Positions 1 to 7,485 of a DNA stretch of 14,636 bases are shown here, piece after piece. How positions within the stretch are numbered: position 1 is the first letter of the stretch; each line of letters starts with the position of its first letter. Below the pieces are notes generated by a model. That model was given only the letters and a program-made list of their open reading frames with translations, did no database searches and was not told the DNA's origin. The stretch lies in NCBI GenBank assembly GCA_022562835.1, contig JADFOM010000034.1:1-14636 (forward strand), read 5' to 3'. Origin of the DNA: Acidobacteriota bacterium (GTDB lineage Bacteria > Actinomycetota > Acidimicrobiia > Acidimicrobiales > SHLQ01). A program made the position numbers and the translations under genes.

Positions 1-1
1 C

Positions 2-241
2 AAGGTGATCGAAATTCGGTTTGCTACCGGCGATAGTGTCAGCGCCGGCGATGTGGTAGCCGTTCTTGAGGCCATGAAGATGGAGAACCATCTGCGGGCC
101 CCCCGCGACGGTGTTATTCGGGAGATCGGTATCGCCGTAGGCGACCAGATCGAGAAGGACATGATCCTGATGGTCATCGAAACCATCGAGGACCGCGACG
201 ATCAAACATCGCGTAATGACGGTGAGGCCAACCCCAAATGA
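2..241 (+). CDS. Biotinyl (BCCP) end of an acyl-CoA carboxylase, 5' partial
   Basis: This is the C-terminal piece of a biotin-carrying protein; the frame is already open at base 2, so the true start lies upstream. The visible 79 residues contain the biotin attachment motif EAMKMEN, with the biotinylated lysine at codon 77-79. The usual lipoyl/biotinyl hairpin sequence surrounds it (AGDVVAVLEAMK, then APRDGVIREI and VGDQIEKD). In this fold the biotin arm carries CO2 between the carboxylase and carboxyltransferase centres. It is either the end of a long alpha subunit (biotin carboxylase plus BCCP) or a free-standing BCCP; the cut prevents deciding. A charged tail of about 20 residues follows the domain. 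The stop overlaps the next start by 4 bases (ATGA), so translation is probably coupled to the AtuA-family gene. The biotinyl identification is firm and the substrate is unknown. Confidence 0.9.
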   Translation, partial: KVIEIRFATGDSVSAGDVVAVLEAMKMENHLRAPRDGVIREIGIAVGDQIEKDMILMVIETIEDRDDQTSRNDGEANPK

Positions 242-2010
242 CGGATCCGATTCGTATCGCCAACTGTTCGGGCTTCTACGGAGATCGATTGTCCGCAGCT
301 TCCGAGATGGTCGAGGGCGGTCCGATCGATGTCTTGACCGGTGACTGGCTCGCCGAATTGACCATGTTGATCCTTGCCCGCACACAGGCGAAGCATCCCG
401 GCGGCGGATATGCCCGCACTTTCGTCACCCAGATGGAACAGGTTATGGGGTCGTGTCTGGACAAGAACATCAAAGTTGTCACCAACGCCGGGGGCCTCGA
501 CCCTGATCACTGCGCGGACGCCGTGGCCGAGGTCGCCGACACGCTCGGTCTGAGTCCGACGATTGCATACGTGTCGGGCGATGACCTTCTCCCCCGTCTC
601 GACGAACTGACCGAGGCTGGGGTCGCGCTGGAGCACTTCGAGACTGGTGAGCCGCTCGGCGACTCGAGCAGGTTCATAAGCGCCAATGCGTATCTCGGGT
701 GCTGGGGTATCGTCGATGCTCTTTCGCGTGGCGCGGACATCGTGGTCACGGGTCGTACTACCGACGCCGCGATCGTGTGCGGACCAGCGGCGTGGCATCA
801 CGGCTGGGCCCGCGACGACTGGAATGCTCTCGCCGGAGCCGTGATCGCTGGCCATGTCATCGAATGCGGCACCCAAGCGACCGGCGGCAACTACTCGTTC
901 TTCACCGAACTCAACGGCATGGAACGAACTGGTTTTCCGTGGGCTGAGATCAGCGCAGACGGTTCGTCGGTGATCGGCAAACACGACGGAACCGGAGGTG
1001 CGGTTACCGTCGGTACGGTCACCTCTCAGCTGCTCTACGAGATTGACTCGCCCGCCTACCTTGGCCCGGACGTGACGTCGCGATTCGACACGATTGAACT
1101 CGAGCAGACGGCTCCCGATCGGGTCACGATTCGAGGCGCGCAGGGCGAACCGCCTCCGACCACACTCAAGGTTTCGATGAACGAACTCGGCGGGTTCCGC
1201 ACCGACATCCACATCGCGCTGACCGGGCTTGACATCGAGGCGAAGGCCGAACTCGTAGAGGCAGCCTTCTGGCGGGCCTGTCCCAACGAGCCAACCGATT
1301 TTGACTCCGTGACCAGCACTATCGCGCACACCGACAAGACCGACCCGGCCTCGAACGAGGAGGCATCGGCCAGCTGGAGGCTGTCGATCAAAGACGCCGA
1401 CGAAGCAAAGTTGCGTCCGCTTGGTCGCTTGGTCAACGAATTAGCGCTCGCCACCATTCCTGGAATGTACGGCATAGGCGGAGGAGCATCGGGCAGAGCG
1501 TTTGGTATCTACCGTCCTGCGTTGGTACCCGCTGACCTTGTACCTCAGTACGTCACTGTGCTGGGCGGAGACACGAACGTTGTCGACTCGGTGGCGCCGC
1601 ACACGCCAGCCACGATCACAACCTCATCCTACGACCTGGGCCCTCTACCGTCGGGTCCCACCAGACGGGTCCCGCTCGGATTGGTCGCGGGAGCTCGTTC
1701 CGGTGACAAGGGCGGCAACGCGAATGTAGGCCTGTTCTGTCGATCCGCCGAGGCATTTGTGTGGCTCGACGATTATCTCGATACCGAACGGCTGCGCTCG
1801 CTGTTGCCCGAGACAGCCGATCTCGTTATCGACCGACATCGACTACCGAACATCTGGTCTCTCAACTTTCTGATCCATGGACTACTTCAGGAGGGTGTGG
1901 CTGCTTCGACGCGCCAAGACGGACAGGCCAAGAGCCTCGGAGAGTGGCTTCGAGCGCGTCATGTCGACATACCTAGTTCGTTGCTCGATACCTCGACGGC
2001 CGAGAGCTGA
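238..2010 (+). CDS. AtuA-family (DUF1446) acyclic terpene utilization protein
   Basis: This 590-residue protein has the layout of the AtuA family. A large N-terminal DUF1446 domain spans about residues 5-455, with conserved stretches IANCSGFYGDRLSA, DVLTGDWLAE, NAGGLDP, DIVVTGRTTDAA and GGNYSFF. A smaller AtuA-like C-terminal domain starts near residue 476 (LGLVAGARSGDKGGNANVGL, then LPNIWSLNFLIHGLL). AtuA is needed for citronellol/geraniol-type acyclic terpene use in Pseudomonas, but its reaction has not, to my knowledge, been fixed biochemically. Family members usually lie beside acyl-CoA carboxylase and acyl-CoA dehydrogenase genes, exactly as here. The ATG at 238 overlaps the upstream stop, and GGTGAGG about ten bases before it can serve as ribosome binding site. 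The acyclic-terpene label is a family name; the actual substrate may be another branched acyl-CoA. Confidence 0.92.
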   Translation: MTDPIRIANCSGFYGDRLSAASEMVEGGPIDVLTGDWLAELTMLILARTQAKHPGGGYARTFVTQMEQVMGSCLDKNIKVVTNAGGLDPDHCADAVAEVADTLGLSPTIAYVSGDDLLPRLDELTEAGVALEHFETGEPLGDSSRFISANAYLGCWGIVDALSRGADIVVTGRTTDAAIVCGPAAWHHGWARDDWNALAGAVIAGHVIECGTQATGGNYSFFTELNGMERTGFPWAEISADGSSVIGKHDGTGGAVTVGTVTSQLLYEIDSPAYLGPDVTSRFDTIELEQTAPDRVTIRGAQGEPPPTTLKVSMNELGGFRTDIHIALTGLDIEAKAELVEAAFWRACPNEPTDFDSVTSTIAHTDKTDPASNEEASASWRLSIKDADEAKLRPLGRLVNELALATIPGMYGIGGGASGRAFGIYRPALVPADLVPQYVTVLGGDTNVVDSVAPHTPATITTSSYDLGPLPSGPTRRVPLGLVAGARSGDKGGNANVGLFCRSAEAFVWLDDYLDTERLRSLLPETADLVIDRHRLPNIWSLNFLIHGLLQEGVAASTRQDGQAKSLGEWLRARHVDIPSSLLDTSTAES

Positions 2011-2013
2011 CAG

Positions 2014-3243
2014 ATGGATTTCGACTTTCCTCCCGAGGACGACCCGAGGAGACTTGAGGTCAGGGCATGGATCGAGGCAAACCCAAAGCCGTCTGGACGC
2101 GATCTCGTCGCTGCGGGCTACGTGGTTCCACACTGGCCGGAGCCGTATGGCTTGAGTGCCGATCCGATGCATCAGATCCTCATAGACGACGAGCTAAGAC
2201 GCGCCAACGTGCGCCGTCCAGGAAACCCGATCGGAATCGGCTGGGCGGGGCCCACGATCCTGTTGGCAGGCACAGAGGAGCAGAAGGAGCGATTGCTGCC
2301 TGGGCTGTTGTCTGCGGAGGACATTTACTGCCAGATGTTCTCCGAACCTGACGCCGGATCGGATCTTGCCAATCTTTCGACGAGAGCAGTACGCGACGGC
2401 GACGAGTACATAGTGAACGGATCGAAGATCTGGACGAGTGGTGGCCACTACTCGAAGTACGGAATCCTGATCGCCCGCACCGATCCCAATGTGCCCAAAC
2501 ACAAGGGAATCTCATATTTCATCTGCCCGACCGATCTACCGGGTCTGACGATGTCGCCGATCGTCGACATGACGACAGCGTATTCGTTCAACGAAACGTT
2601 CTTCGAGGATGTGCGCATACCCGCAGACATGCGCATTGGTGAGGAGGGCGACGGTTGGCGCCTCGCCAAGGTCACTCTGGCGAACGAGCGAGTCTCGTTG
2701 TCATCAGCGGGTTCGTTGTGGGGGGCTGGTCCTTCCGCGGAAAAGCTTCTCGAGCTGGTCCGCGACGCTGGCGGTATCGACGACGAGCTGCTGCGCCAAA
2801 AGGCTGCCGCGCTGCACACCGAGGCTGAGGTTTTGCGACTCAACCGACTTCGCACGCTCAGCGCCCGCCTCAATGGCCAGACGCCTGGCCCCGAGGCCTC
2901 TATCCAAAAAATCATGGCCGACGAGCACGGTCAGCACACAATGGAATTCGCGAAGGAGCTTTGCGGAACTGCTGGGCTGATCGCCGGGTCCGGCCCGCCC
3001 GGCGAACTACCGCTGAGCATGCGCAGCGGTGCCACCGAAGTCAACTTCGAGCGCGATGCCTTCGAGGACGTCGACCCAATTTGGCACTACGGCTTTCTCT
3101 TCTCTCCTGCTTTGACGCTGGGGGGAGGCACGTTTGCTGTGCAGCGCAACATCGTCGCCGAAATGGTGCTGGGCCTCAATCGCGAACCGAATCTCGAGAA
3201 GGGCATGACGTGGTCTGAGGCCCGCCGTGCGTTCAAGGCTTGA
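2014..3243 (+). CDS. Acyl-CoA dehydrogenase (FadE-like)
   Basis: This 409-residue flavoprotein, of typical family length, should oxidise an acyl-CoA to the 2,3-enoyl-CoA and pass electrons to an electron-transfer flavoprotein. Seen in the sequence: the helical N-terminal domain (to about 100), the flavin/substrate loop CQMFSEPDAGSDLAN (106-120), the beta-domain stretch YIVNGSKIWTSGG (132-144), and the C-terminal helical domain ending in GGGTFAVQRNIVAEMVLGL. At the position where medium-chain enzymes carry the base in a YEGT motif, this protein has Gly. That is usual for FadE-type actinobacterial members, where the base lies elsewhere or in a partner subunit. The start is 3 bases after the AtuA stop, preceded by GAGAG, so the genes are probably co-transcribed. 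Sterol, terpene or branched fatty acyl-CoA substrates are all possible. Confidence 0.93.
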   Translation: MDFDFPPEDDPRRLEVRAWIEANPKPSGRDLVAAGYVVPHWPEPYGLSADPMHQILIDDELRRANVRRPGNPIGIGWAGPTILLAGTEEQKERLLPGLLSAEDIYCQMFSEPDAGSDLANLSTRAVRDGDEYIVNGSKIWTSGGHYSKYGILIARTDPNVPKHKGISYFICPTDLPGLTMSPIVDMTTAYSFNETFFEDVRIPADMRIGEEGDGWRLAKVTLANERVSLSSAGSLWGAGPSAEKLLELVRDAGGIDDELLRQKAAALHTEAEVLRLNRLRTLSARLNGQTPGPEASIQKIMADEHGQHTMEFAKELCGTAGLIAGSGPPGELPLSMRSGATEVNFERDAFEDVDPIWHYGFLFSPALTLGGGTFAVQRNIVAEMVLGLNREPNLEKGMTWSEARRAFKA

Positions 3244-3270
3244 CCCGACCACCGCAACGACTGGATCCAA

Positions 3271-4068
3271 ATGCACGTCTCTGAAGTCATCGCAGACCTC
3301 CTAGCCGAGCAGGTGGCGCTCGACGACATCGTCGCCTCGCTCAAAGCCGAGCAATGGTCGACCAACACCGCCAGTCCCCGCTGGGATGTCACCGATCAGA
3401 TCGCGCACCTGACCTACTTCGATCATCGTGCGGCGCAAGCGATCAGTGATCCAGAGGGCTTTCAGATCGAAGCGAGCCGACTCTTCTCGGTGGCTGGCTC
3501 AGGTGTCGAGGACGGCGATGAGCTTACGCTCCACGAGGTGCGAGATCTCCCGATCGGTAAACGTCTGGAGGCTTGGCGGACGGGCCGCGCAACGCTCGCA
3601 AGTGCGGCCCAAACCCTTACCGACGACGCCCGAGTCGAGTGGTACGGCCCGTCGATGGGCTCCAAATCATTCCTGACGGCCCGGTTGATGGAGGTGTGGG
3701 CACACGGACAGGACATCGTCGATGCTGCCGGTGCCACTCGGCCTGCCAGCGACCGGCTGCGCCACATCGCTCAACTCGGCTTCATCACCCGTGGCTGGAC
3801 CTACCTCAACCGACGCGAGGAGGTGCCCGAGGGCGACGTCTACCTGGAGCTGCTAGCCCCATCAGGCGAGACTTGGATGTGGGGACCAGAGGGAGCGGCG
3901 GCCACTGTACGAGGTAACGCTGAGGACTTCTGTCTCGTGGTTACCCAGCGACGAAATATCTCCGACACCGATCTGCTGGTCACCGGTGACAGCGCAGTCG
4001 ACTGGCTCGACAAGGCACAGGCGTTCGCAGGACCACCGTCCAACGGTCCCGATCCAGGCCGGTTCTGA
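3271..4068 (+). CDS. TIGR03084-family metal-binding protein (maleylpyruvate isomerase-like N-domain)
   Basis: This 265-residue protein has the DinB/mycothiol maleylpyruvate isomerase fold in its N-terminal two thirds. The expected metal ligands are visible: His46 in DQIAHLTYFDH, and Glu141 with His145 in the motif EVWAHGQD. These match the H..E..H triad of mycothiol-dependent isomerases. The C-terminal part (about 185-255) is the small domain usual in this family (YLELLAPSGETWMWGPEG, then GNAEDFCLVVTQRRN). Several relatives use mycothiol or another low-molecular thiol, but the reaction of TIGR03084 members is not established as far as I know. It follows the acyl-CoA dehydrogenase by 27 bases and closes the operon. 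Its location implies a role in the same acyl-CoA pathway, which is inference from context. Only a weak ribosome binding site (GGA) precedes the ATG. Confidence 0.88.
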   Translation: MHVSEVIADLLAEQVALDDIVASLKAEQWSTNTASPRWDVTDQIAHLTYFDHRAAQAISDPEGFQIEASRLFSVAGSGVEDGDELTLHEVRDLPIGKRLEAWRTGRATLASAAQTLTDDARVEWYGPSMGSKSFLTARLMEVWAHGQDIVDAAGATRPASDRLRHIAQLGFITRGWTYLNRREEVPEGDVYLELLAPSGETWMWGPEGAAATVRGNAEDFCLVVTQRRNISDTDLLVTGDSAVDWLDKAQAFAGPPSNGPDPGRF

Positions 4069-4074
4069 CTCAGG

Positions 4075-4132
4075 CTCTGGACGTTTCGCTAGAGGTAGCC
4101 AAATGCGGTTGGCAGTGCAGGCAAGTCCAGAG
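4075..4132. repeat. 8-bp inverted repeat between convergent operons
   Basis: CTCTGGAC (4075-4082) is matched by its reverse complement GTCCAGAG (4125-4132). The repeat falls in the 65-base space between two converging operons, where a bidirectional terminator would be expected. The 42-base loop is long and no U-tract follows, so an intrinsic terminator is only a weak possibility. Confidence 0.25.
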
Positions 4133-4133
4133 G

Positions 4134-4523
4134 TCAGTCAGAGGTCTGAGCCCGTTCCCAATCGCCGATAACGCCCTCGCACTCGATCACCAACGGCGCA
4201 ACATTGGGGTAGCCCGCGTAGGGCGCCAACATGACCAACGTCTCACGTAGTTCGTCCGGCGTCAGCTCGCCCCGAACCAACGCGGCCTTGGCCTGGATCT
4301 TCCAAGTATCGGTCGCTCCGTTGGCCGCTATTACACCCATTATCAACAGCCTTCGCTCCTTGATCGAAAGGACATCGCGGTCCCAGACCTGTGCGAACAA
4401 GCTTGTCATCATCACATCGTTGAAGGCCATCGTGCCTTCGGGCATAGCCACGACATCACCGGCGTATACCTCGGTGAGCATCTCCATACCGCGTTCGTAA
4501 CTTCCGGGCGCACCGTCACTCAT
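4134..4523 (-). CDS. Carboxymuconolactone decarboxylase-like protein (non-canonical)
   Basis: This small 129-residue all-helical protein of the CMD/AhpD superfamily has the typical core pattern KERRLLIMGVIAANG (55-69), then LVRGELTPDELRETLVMLAPYAGYPN (82-107). That closely follows the PcaC-type region around the conserved helix and the YAGxP turn. It lacks the CxxC pair of AhpD peroxidase-type members. The histidine usually found ahead of the AL..G segment appears replaced by Gln77. Its reaction therefore cannot be read from the family name; a lactone decarboxylase, a non-catalytic relative or another activity are all open. It is the last gene of the minus-strand operon, 41 bases after the P450. 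Its start is supported by an AGGAG ribosome binding site 5 bases upstream. Confidence 0.85.
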   Translation of the reverse strand: MSDGAPGSYERGMEMLTEVYAGDVVAMPEGTMAFNDVMMTSLFAQVWDRDVLSIKERRLLIMGVIAANGATDTWKIQAKAALVRGELTPDELRETLVMLAPYAGYPNVAPLVIECEGVIGDWERAQTSD

Positions 4524-4528
4524 CTGTT

Positions 4529-4533
4529 CTCCT
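4529..4533 (-). promoter_or_regulatory. Shine-Dalgarno AGGAG for the CMD-like gene
   Basis: The minus-strand sequence AGGAG lies 5 bases before the ATG at 4523. It supports that start and separate translation initiation from the P450 upstream. Confidence 0.7.
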
Positions 4534-4564
4534 CATCTTGGACTTTCCGAATCGGCCATGGTCC

Positions 4565-5755
4565 TCATCGAGCGGTTGCGAAGCTGATCGGCAACGACGT
4601 CCAACCCGTCACGTTGCTCGAGTGGAAACGCACCTTCGCCTCGTGATCAACCTCGTAGTGCGGCATGCGTGAGTGAATCTGTTCGAGCGCCACCTTGCCC
4701 TCCATACGTGCCAATGCTGCGCCGAGACAGAAATGTGCGCCGTAGCCGAAAGCCAAGTGGCGCTCGGGGCGGCGCAGGATGTTGAACTGTTCCGCGGTTT
4801 CACCAAACTCGCGATGATCATGATTTGCAGCACCGATCAGTAGAAGGACCGACTGCCCCTCCCCCATTTGCTGACCGTGTCGCTCGACGTCGCGCGTGAG
4901 CGCTCGGTGCATGTACTGAGTGGAATTGTGAAATCGGAGGACCTCCTCGACCGCACCCGGCACGAGCGTCGGATCATCACTCAGAGCGTCGCGTTGTTCT
5001 GGATGACGGGACAACAACTCGACGGAGTTGGCGACCATCTTCGTCGTGGTCTCGTGACCGGCGATGACGAACAGCAAACAAAAGCCGAGCAGTTCCTCCT
5101 CGTTGAGCGAACGTCCATCGACCTCAAGCTCGAGCAGGTCACTGATTAGGCCCTCGCCCGAGCCGGACTTTCGACGACCAAGATCCTCGATGAAATACTC
5201 GAGCATCCCGAACATGCCGTCGAGCGCGGCCTGAGGGATTTCCATGATCCCGTCTTCGCGAATGAGAAGCTTGTCGGAGTGGCTTCGCAGTGCAGCTCGG
5301 TCCTCGGCCGGGATCCCCAGGACCGCGCAGATCACATCCATCGGGAAGGGACCGGTCAAGTCCGCAACCAGATCACAGCTACCCTCGCTGACGAAGCGAT
5401 CGATGTAGCCGTCGATGATCGTCCTTATCTCGTCTTCCATCGCAGCAACACGGCGACCCGTAAACACCCTGCTGACAAGCTTTCGATATGCGGTGTGTTC
5501 CGGAGGGTCCATCTCGATCATCTGACGAAAGCTTCTTTCGGCGCTCAGGCCACGCTGCTCGAGCGCGATCCCTTTCGTCGATGTCAGCGTCGCAAAGTCA
5601 CGGAACCCTTCGAGCACATCGTCGAACCGCGATAGCACCCAGAACTCGAGTTCGTCGTTCCAGTAGGCGGGAGCCTCCTCACGCAGCCGTCGGTACGTCT
5701 CATAGGGGTCGTCATGGGTACTGAACGAATACGGGTTGTAGACCAGTGTCGTCAT
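4565..5755 (-). CDS. Cytochrome P450 (bacterial soluble class)
   Basis: This 396-residue cytochrome P450 is of normal length for soluble bacterial enzymes with no membrane anchor. It has the C-helix motif DPPEHTAYRKLVSRVFT (83-99), the I-helix oxygen-activation motif AGHETT (232-237), the K-helix ExxR at Glu271-Arg274, and the heme loop FGYGAHFCLG (337-346) with Cys344 as thiolate ligand. It should insert oxygen into an organic substrate using electrons from a ferredoxin; no ferredoxin or reductase is encoded in the window. It overlaps the acyl-CoA synthetase gene by 4 bases, which argues for shared expression and a shared pathway, perhaps oxidation of a terpene, sterol or fatty side chain before or after CoA activation. 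The subfamily (CYP number) cannot be set from reading alone. Confidence 0.95.
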   Translation of the reverse strand: MTTLVYNPYSFSTHDDPYETYRRLREEAPAYWNDELEFWVLSRFDDVLEGFRDFATLTSTKGIALEQRGLSAERSFRQMIEMDPPEHTAYRKLVSRVFTGRRVAAMEDEIRTIIDGYIDRFVSEGSCDLVADLTGPFPMDVICAVLGIPAEDRAALRSHSDKLLIREDGIMEIPQAALDGMFGMLEYFIEDLGRRKSGSGEGLISDLLELEVDGRSLNEEELLGFCLLFVIAGHETTTKMVANSVELLSRHPEQRDALSDDPTLVPGAVEEVLRFHNSTQYMHRALTRDVERHGQQMGEGQSVLLLIGAANHDHREFGETAEQFNILRRPERHLAFGYGAHFCLGAALARMEGKVALEQIHSRMPHYEVDHEAKVRFHSSNVTGWTSLPISFATAR

Positions 5756-7350
5756 GACGGAGACCCTTCGAGTCGAGCGTCGGCCATCTCACGAAGCTTG
5801 TTCTTCGCAACCTTGTCGAGCGTGGCGCGGGGGAAGTCATCGACGAAGTACACGGCTCGCGGAACCTTGAAGTCGGCGAGCTGTGAAGCACAATGCTCAA
5901 TGAGCGTGCGCGCGTAGGCAGCATCGTCGCCGGGCGCGTCAGCGGCCTTGACGACGAAGGCCACGGGAACCTGATCAAGCATCTCGTGATGCTGTCCGAC
6001 CACGGCGATATCGGCGATGCCGTCAACCTGTCTACATACCTCTTCGACCTGTTTTGCCGACACGTTTTCCCCACCAACCTTGAGAAGGTCCTTGTCCCGT
6101 TCGGAATAGAAGAAGCGACCCTCCTCGTCTACCGAGACCATGTCGCCGGTCCGGAACCACCCGTCCTCGGTGAACGCCTTGGTGTTGGCGTCAGGATTGT
6201 CGAGATACTCCAGGAATAGCTGAATTCCACGCGTGCCCCGCAACCAAAGCTCGCCAACCTCGCCTGCACCGCAGAGAGCATCGGTTTCGGGATTAACGAC
6301 CGCGACTTCGTAGCCGGGGGTTGGCCAGCCCATCGTGCGTTCGGGGAACGGATGGTGCATCGGGGCGTGGATCGCGTGGATGACCGTCTCGGTCATGCCG
6401 TACGCAGGCAATACGCGCAACTTCAACCAATTCTCCAGCATCGGCATCACGAGTCCGAAAACCCCAACTCGTAGACTGTGCTCCGGCACCTCCTGACCAC
6501 CCAACGCCTTGAAGACAAAGGGAATGAGTGAGATATGGGTGACCTTGTGTCGAGCAACGACTTCCCAGAATCGACTCGATGAAAACTTCGGTTGAAGAAC
6601 GACCGTCCCCCCGACGCCCAGGATGCTCCACATCGACCAGGTCTGTGCGTTGACGTGGAAGAAGGGAAGGTAGATCAGGTAGACGTCGCCGGGGCGGGCA
6701 TCGATATTGCGCGGTCCGACTCGGGTCGTCCATAACGCGTTCGCATGGGTGTGCACGACGGCCTTGGGCAGCGAGGTTGTGCCCGAGGTGAACATGATGC
6801 CAATGGGCAAGGTCGGGTCGGCTTGGCGTGCGGGAACAGATCTGGGGTCGGCGTGGAGGCCGTCCCATGATGCGAACTGCTCCGGTACCGAATCGCTGGG
6901 CGCTTCTCCCCCATCGTCGTCGGTCACTACGTACCATTCGAGTTCTGGGGCCGCCTCCGCTACCAGCGAGGCGTACTGGGGTTGGGTGATTGCACCGACC
7001 ACTTTGGTGTGGTCGACGAAGTAGGACAACTCCGCAACCACAGAACGGGTGTTGGTAGTCACACCAACGGCGCCCAGTCGCGCACACGCGTACCAGGCGA
7101 GCACCATCTCCGGGCAATTGTCGGCGTGGATGAGGACCCGGTCGCCTAGACCGACGCCGCGTTCCACGAGACCGGCCGCGATGCAAAGCGTCTCATCGCG
7201 AAATTCACGGTAGGTCCACGACAGCGTTTCGCCGCTACGCGGTTCCCAGATCAGCAATGGTGTGTCGGGTTGTGAATCGACCCACTGGTCGAGCAGACCC
7301 GGAAGATCCTGGCCCTGCATCTGAAAGCGTTCGATATCGCGCTGATCCAT
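5752..7350 (-). CDS. Acyl-CoA synthetase / AMP-dependent ligase
   Basis: This 532-residue member of the ANL adenylating superfamily should activate a carboxylic acid with ATP and CoA through an acyl-AMP. Motifs in order: the phosphate loop TSGTTSLPKA (188-197), YGMTET (317-322), GWFRTGD (397-403), the hinge region RDKDLLKVGGENV (418-430), and the C-terminal catalytic lysine in TLDKVAKNK (probably Lys516). The phosphate loop differs from the common TSGTTGxPKG by Ser and Ala. The substrate may be a medium/long-chain, branched or aryl/steroid side-chain acid and is not determined by these motifs. It leads the minus-strand operon with the P450 (4-base overlap) and the CMD-like gene. A purine-rich GAGAGTGAGAG stretch precedes the ATG. 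The divergent beta-lactamase-fold gene starts 135 bases away. Confidence 0.93.
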   Translation of the reverse strand: MDQRDIERFQMQGQDLPGLLDQWVDSQPDTPLLIWEPRSGETLSWTYREFRDETLCIAAGLVERGVGLGDRVLIHADNCPEMVLAWYACARLGAVGVTTNTRSVVAELSYFVDHTKVVGAITQPQYASLVAEAAPELEWYVVTDDDGGEAPSDSVPEQFASWDGLHADPRSVPARQADPTLPIGIMFTSGTTSLPKAVVHTHANALWTTRVGPRNIDARPGDVYLIYLPFFHVNAQTWSMWSILGVGGTVVLQPKFSSSRFWEVVARHKVTHISLIPFVFKALGGQEVPEHSLRVGVFGLVMPMLENWLKLRVLPAYGMTETVIHAIHAPMHHPFPERTMGWPTPGYEVAVVNPETDALCGAGEVGELWLRGTRGIQLFLEYLDNPDANTKAFTEDGWFRTGDMVSVDEEGRFFYSERDKDLLKVGGENVSAKQVEEVCRQVDGIADIAVVGQHHEMLDQVPVAFVVKAADAPGDDAAYARTLIEHCASQLADFKVPRAVYFVDDFPRATLDKVAKNKLREMADARLEGSPS

Positions 7351-7383
7351 ACTCTCACTCTCGTGCTTTGTTCGGAGATCGCC

Positions 7384-7389
7384 ACAATA
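7384..7389 (-). promoter_or_regulatory. Candidate -10 box for the synthetase-P450-CMD operon
   Basis: The minus strand reads TATTGT 33 bases before the ATG of the acyl-CoA synthetase, inside the 135-base divergent intergenic region. It fits TAnnnT, and a start a few bases on would give a 5' leader of about 25 bases. No clear -35 is seen. Confidence 0.3.
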
Positions 7390-7473
7390 GTGCGGGGCCG
7401 CCGGACTGCCCTAGTGCGCAGGATCCTTGGGAGCAGGGCGCGACGCTGTCTCGAACTGTCATCAACCGGAGGC

Positions 7474-7479
7474 TACGGT
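7474..7479 (+). promoter_or_regulatory. Candidate -10 box (TACGGT) for a leaderless transcript
   Basis: TACGGT is followed by exactly 6 bases and then the ATG at 7486. This is the spacing expected if transcription begins at or beside the start codon. The same arrangement precedes the endonuclease III and FKBP genes. A GGAGG at 7468-7472 lies 13 bases before the ATG, too far for an ideal ribosome binding site. Confidence 0.45.
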
Positions 7480-7485
7480 CTGGCC

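Noticed and set aside
202..1329. Long minus-strand open frame (375 codons) opposite the AtuA-family gene
   Set aside because: No recognisable domain; arginine-rich composition typical of antisense frames in high-GC genes, and it covers a confident gene.
4069..4133. Intrinsic terminator between the convergent operons
   Set aside because: The only inverted repeat has an 8-base stem with a 42-base loop and no U-tract; kept as a repeat, not called a terminator.
6293..7186. 297-codon minus-strand frame within the acyl-CoA synthetase
   Set aside because: Same strand but shifted frame; Arg/Pro-rich shadow of a clear ANL enzyme.
7363..7485. Upstream extension of the beta-lactamase-fold gene
   Set aside because: Arg-rich sequence without family similarity that lies in the divergent promoter region; ATG 7486 starts the conserved domain.
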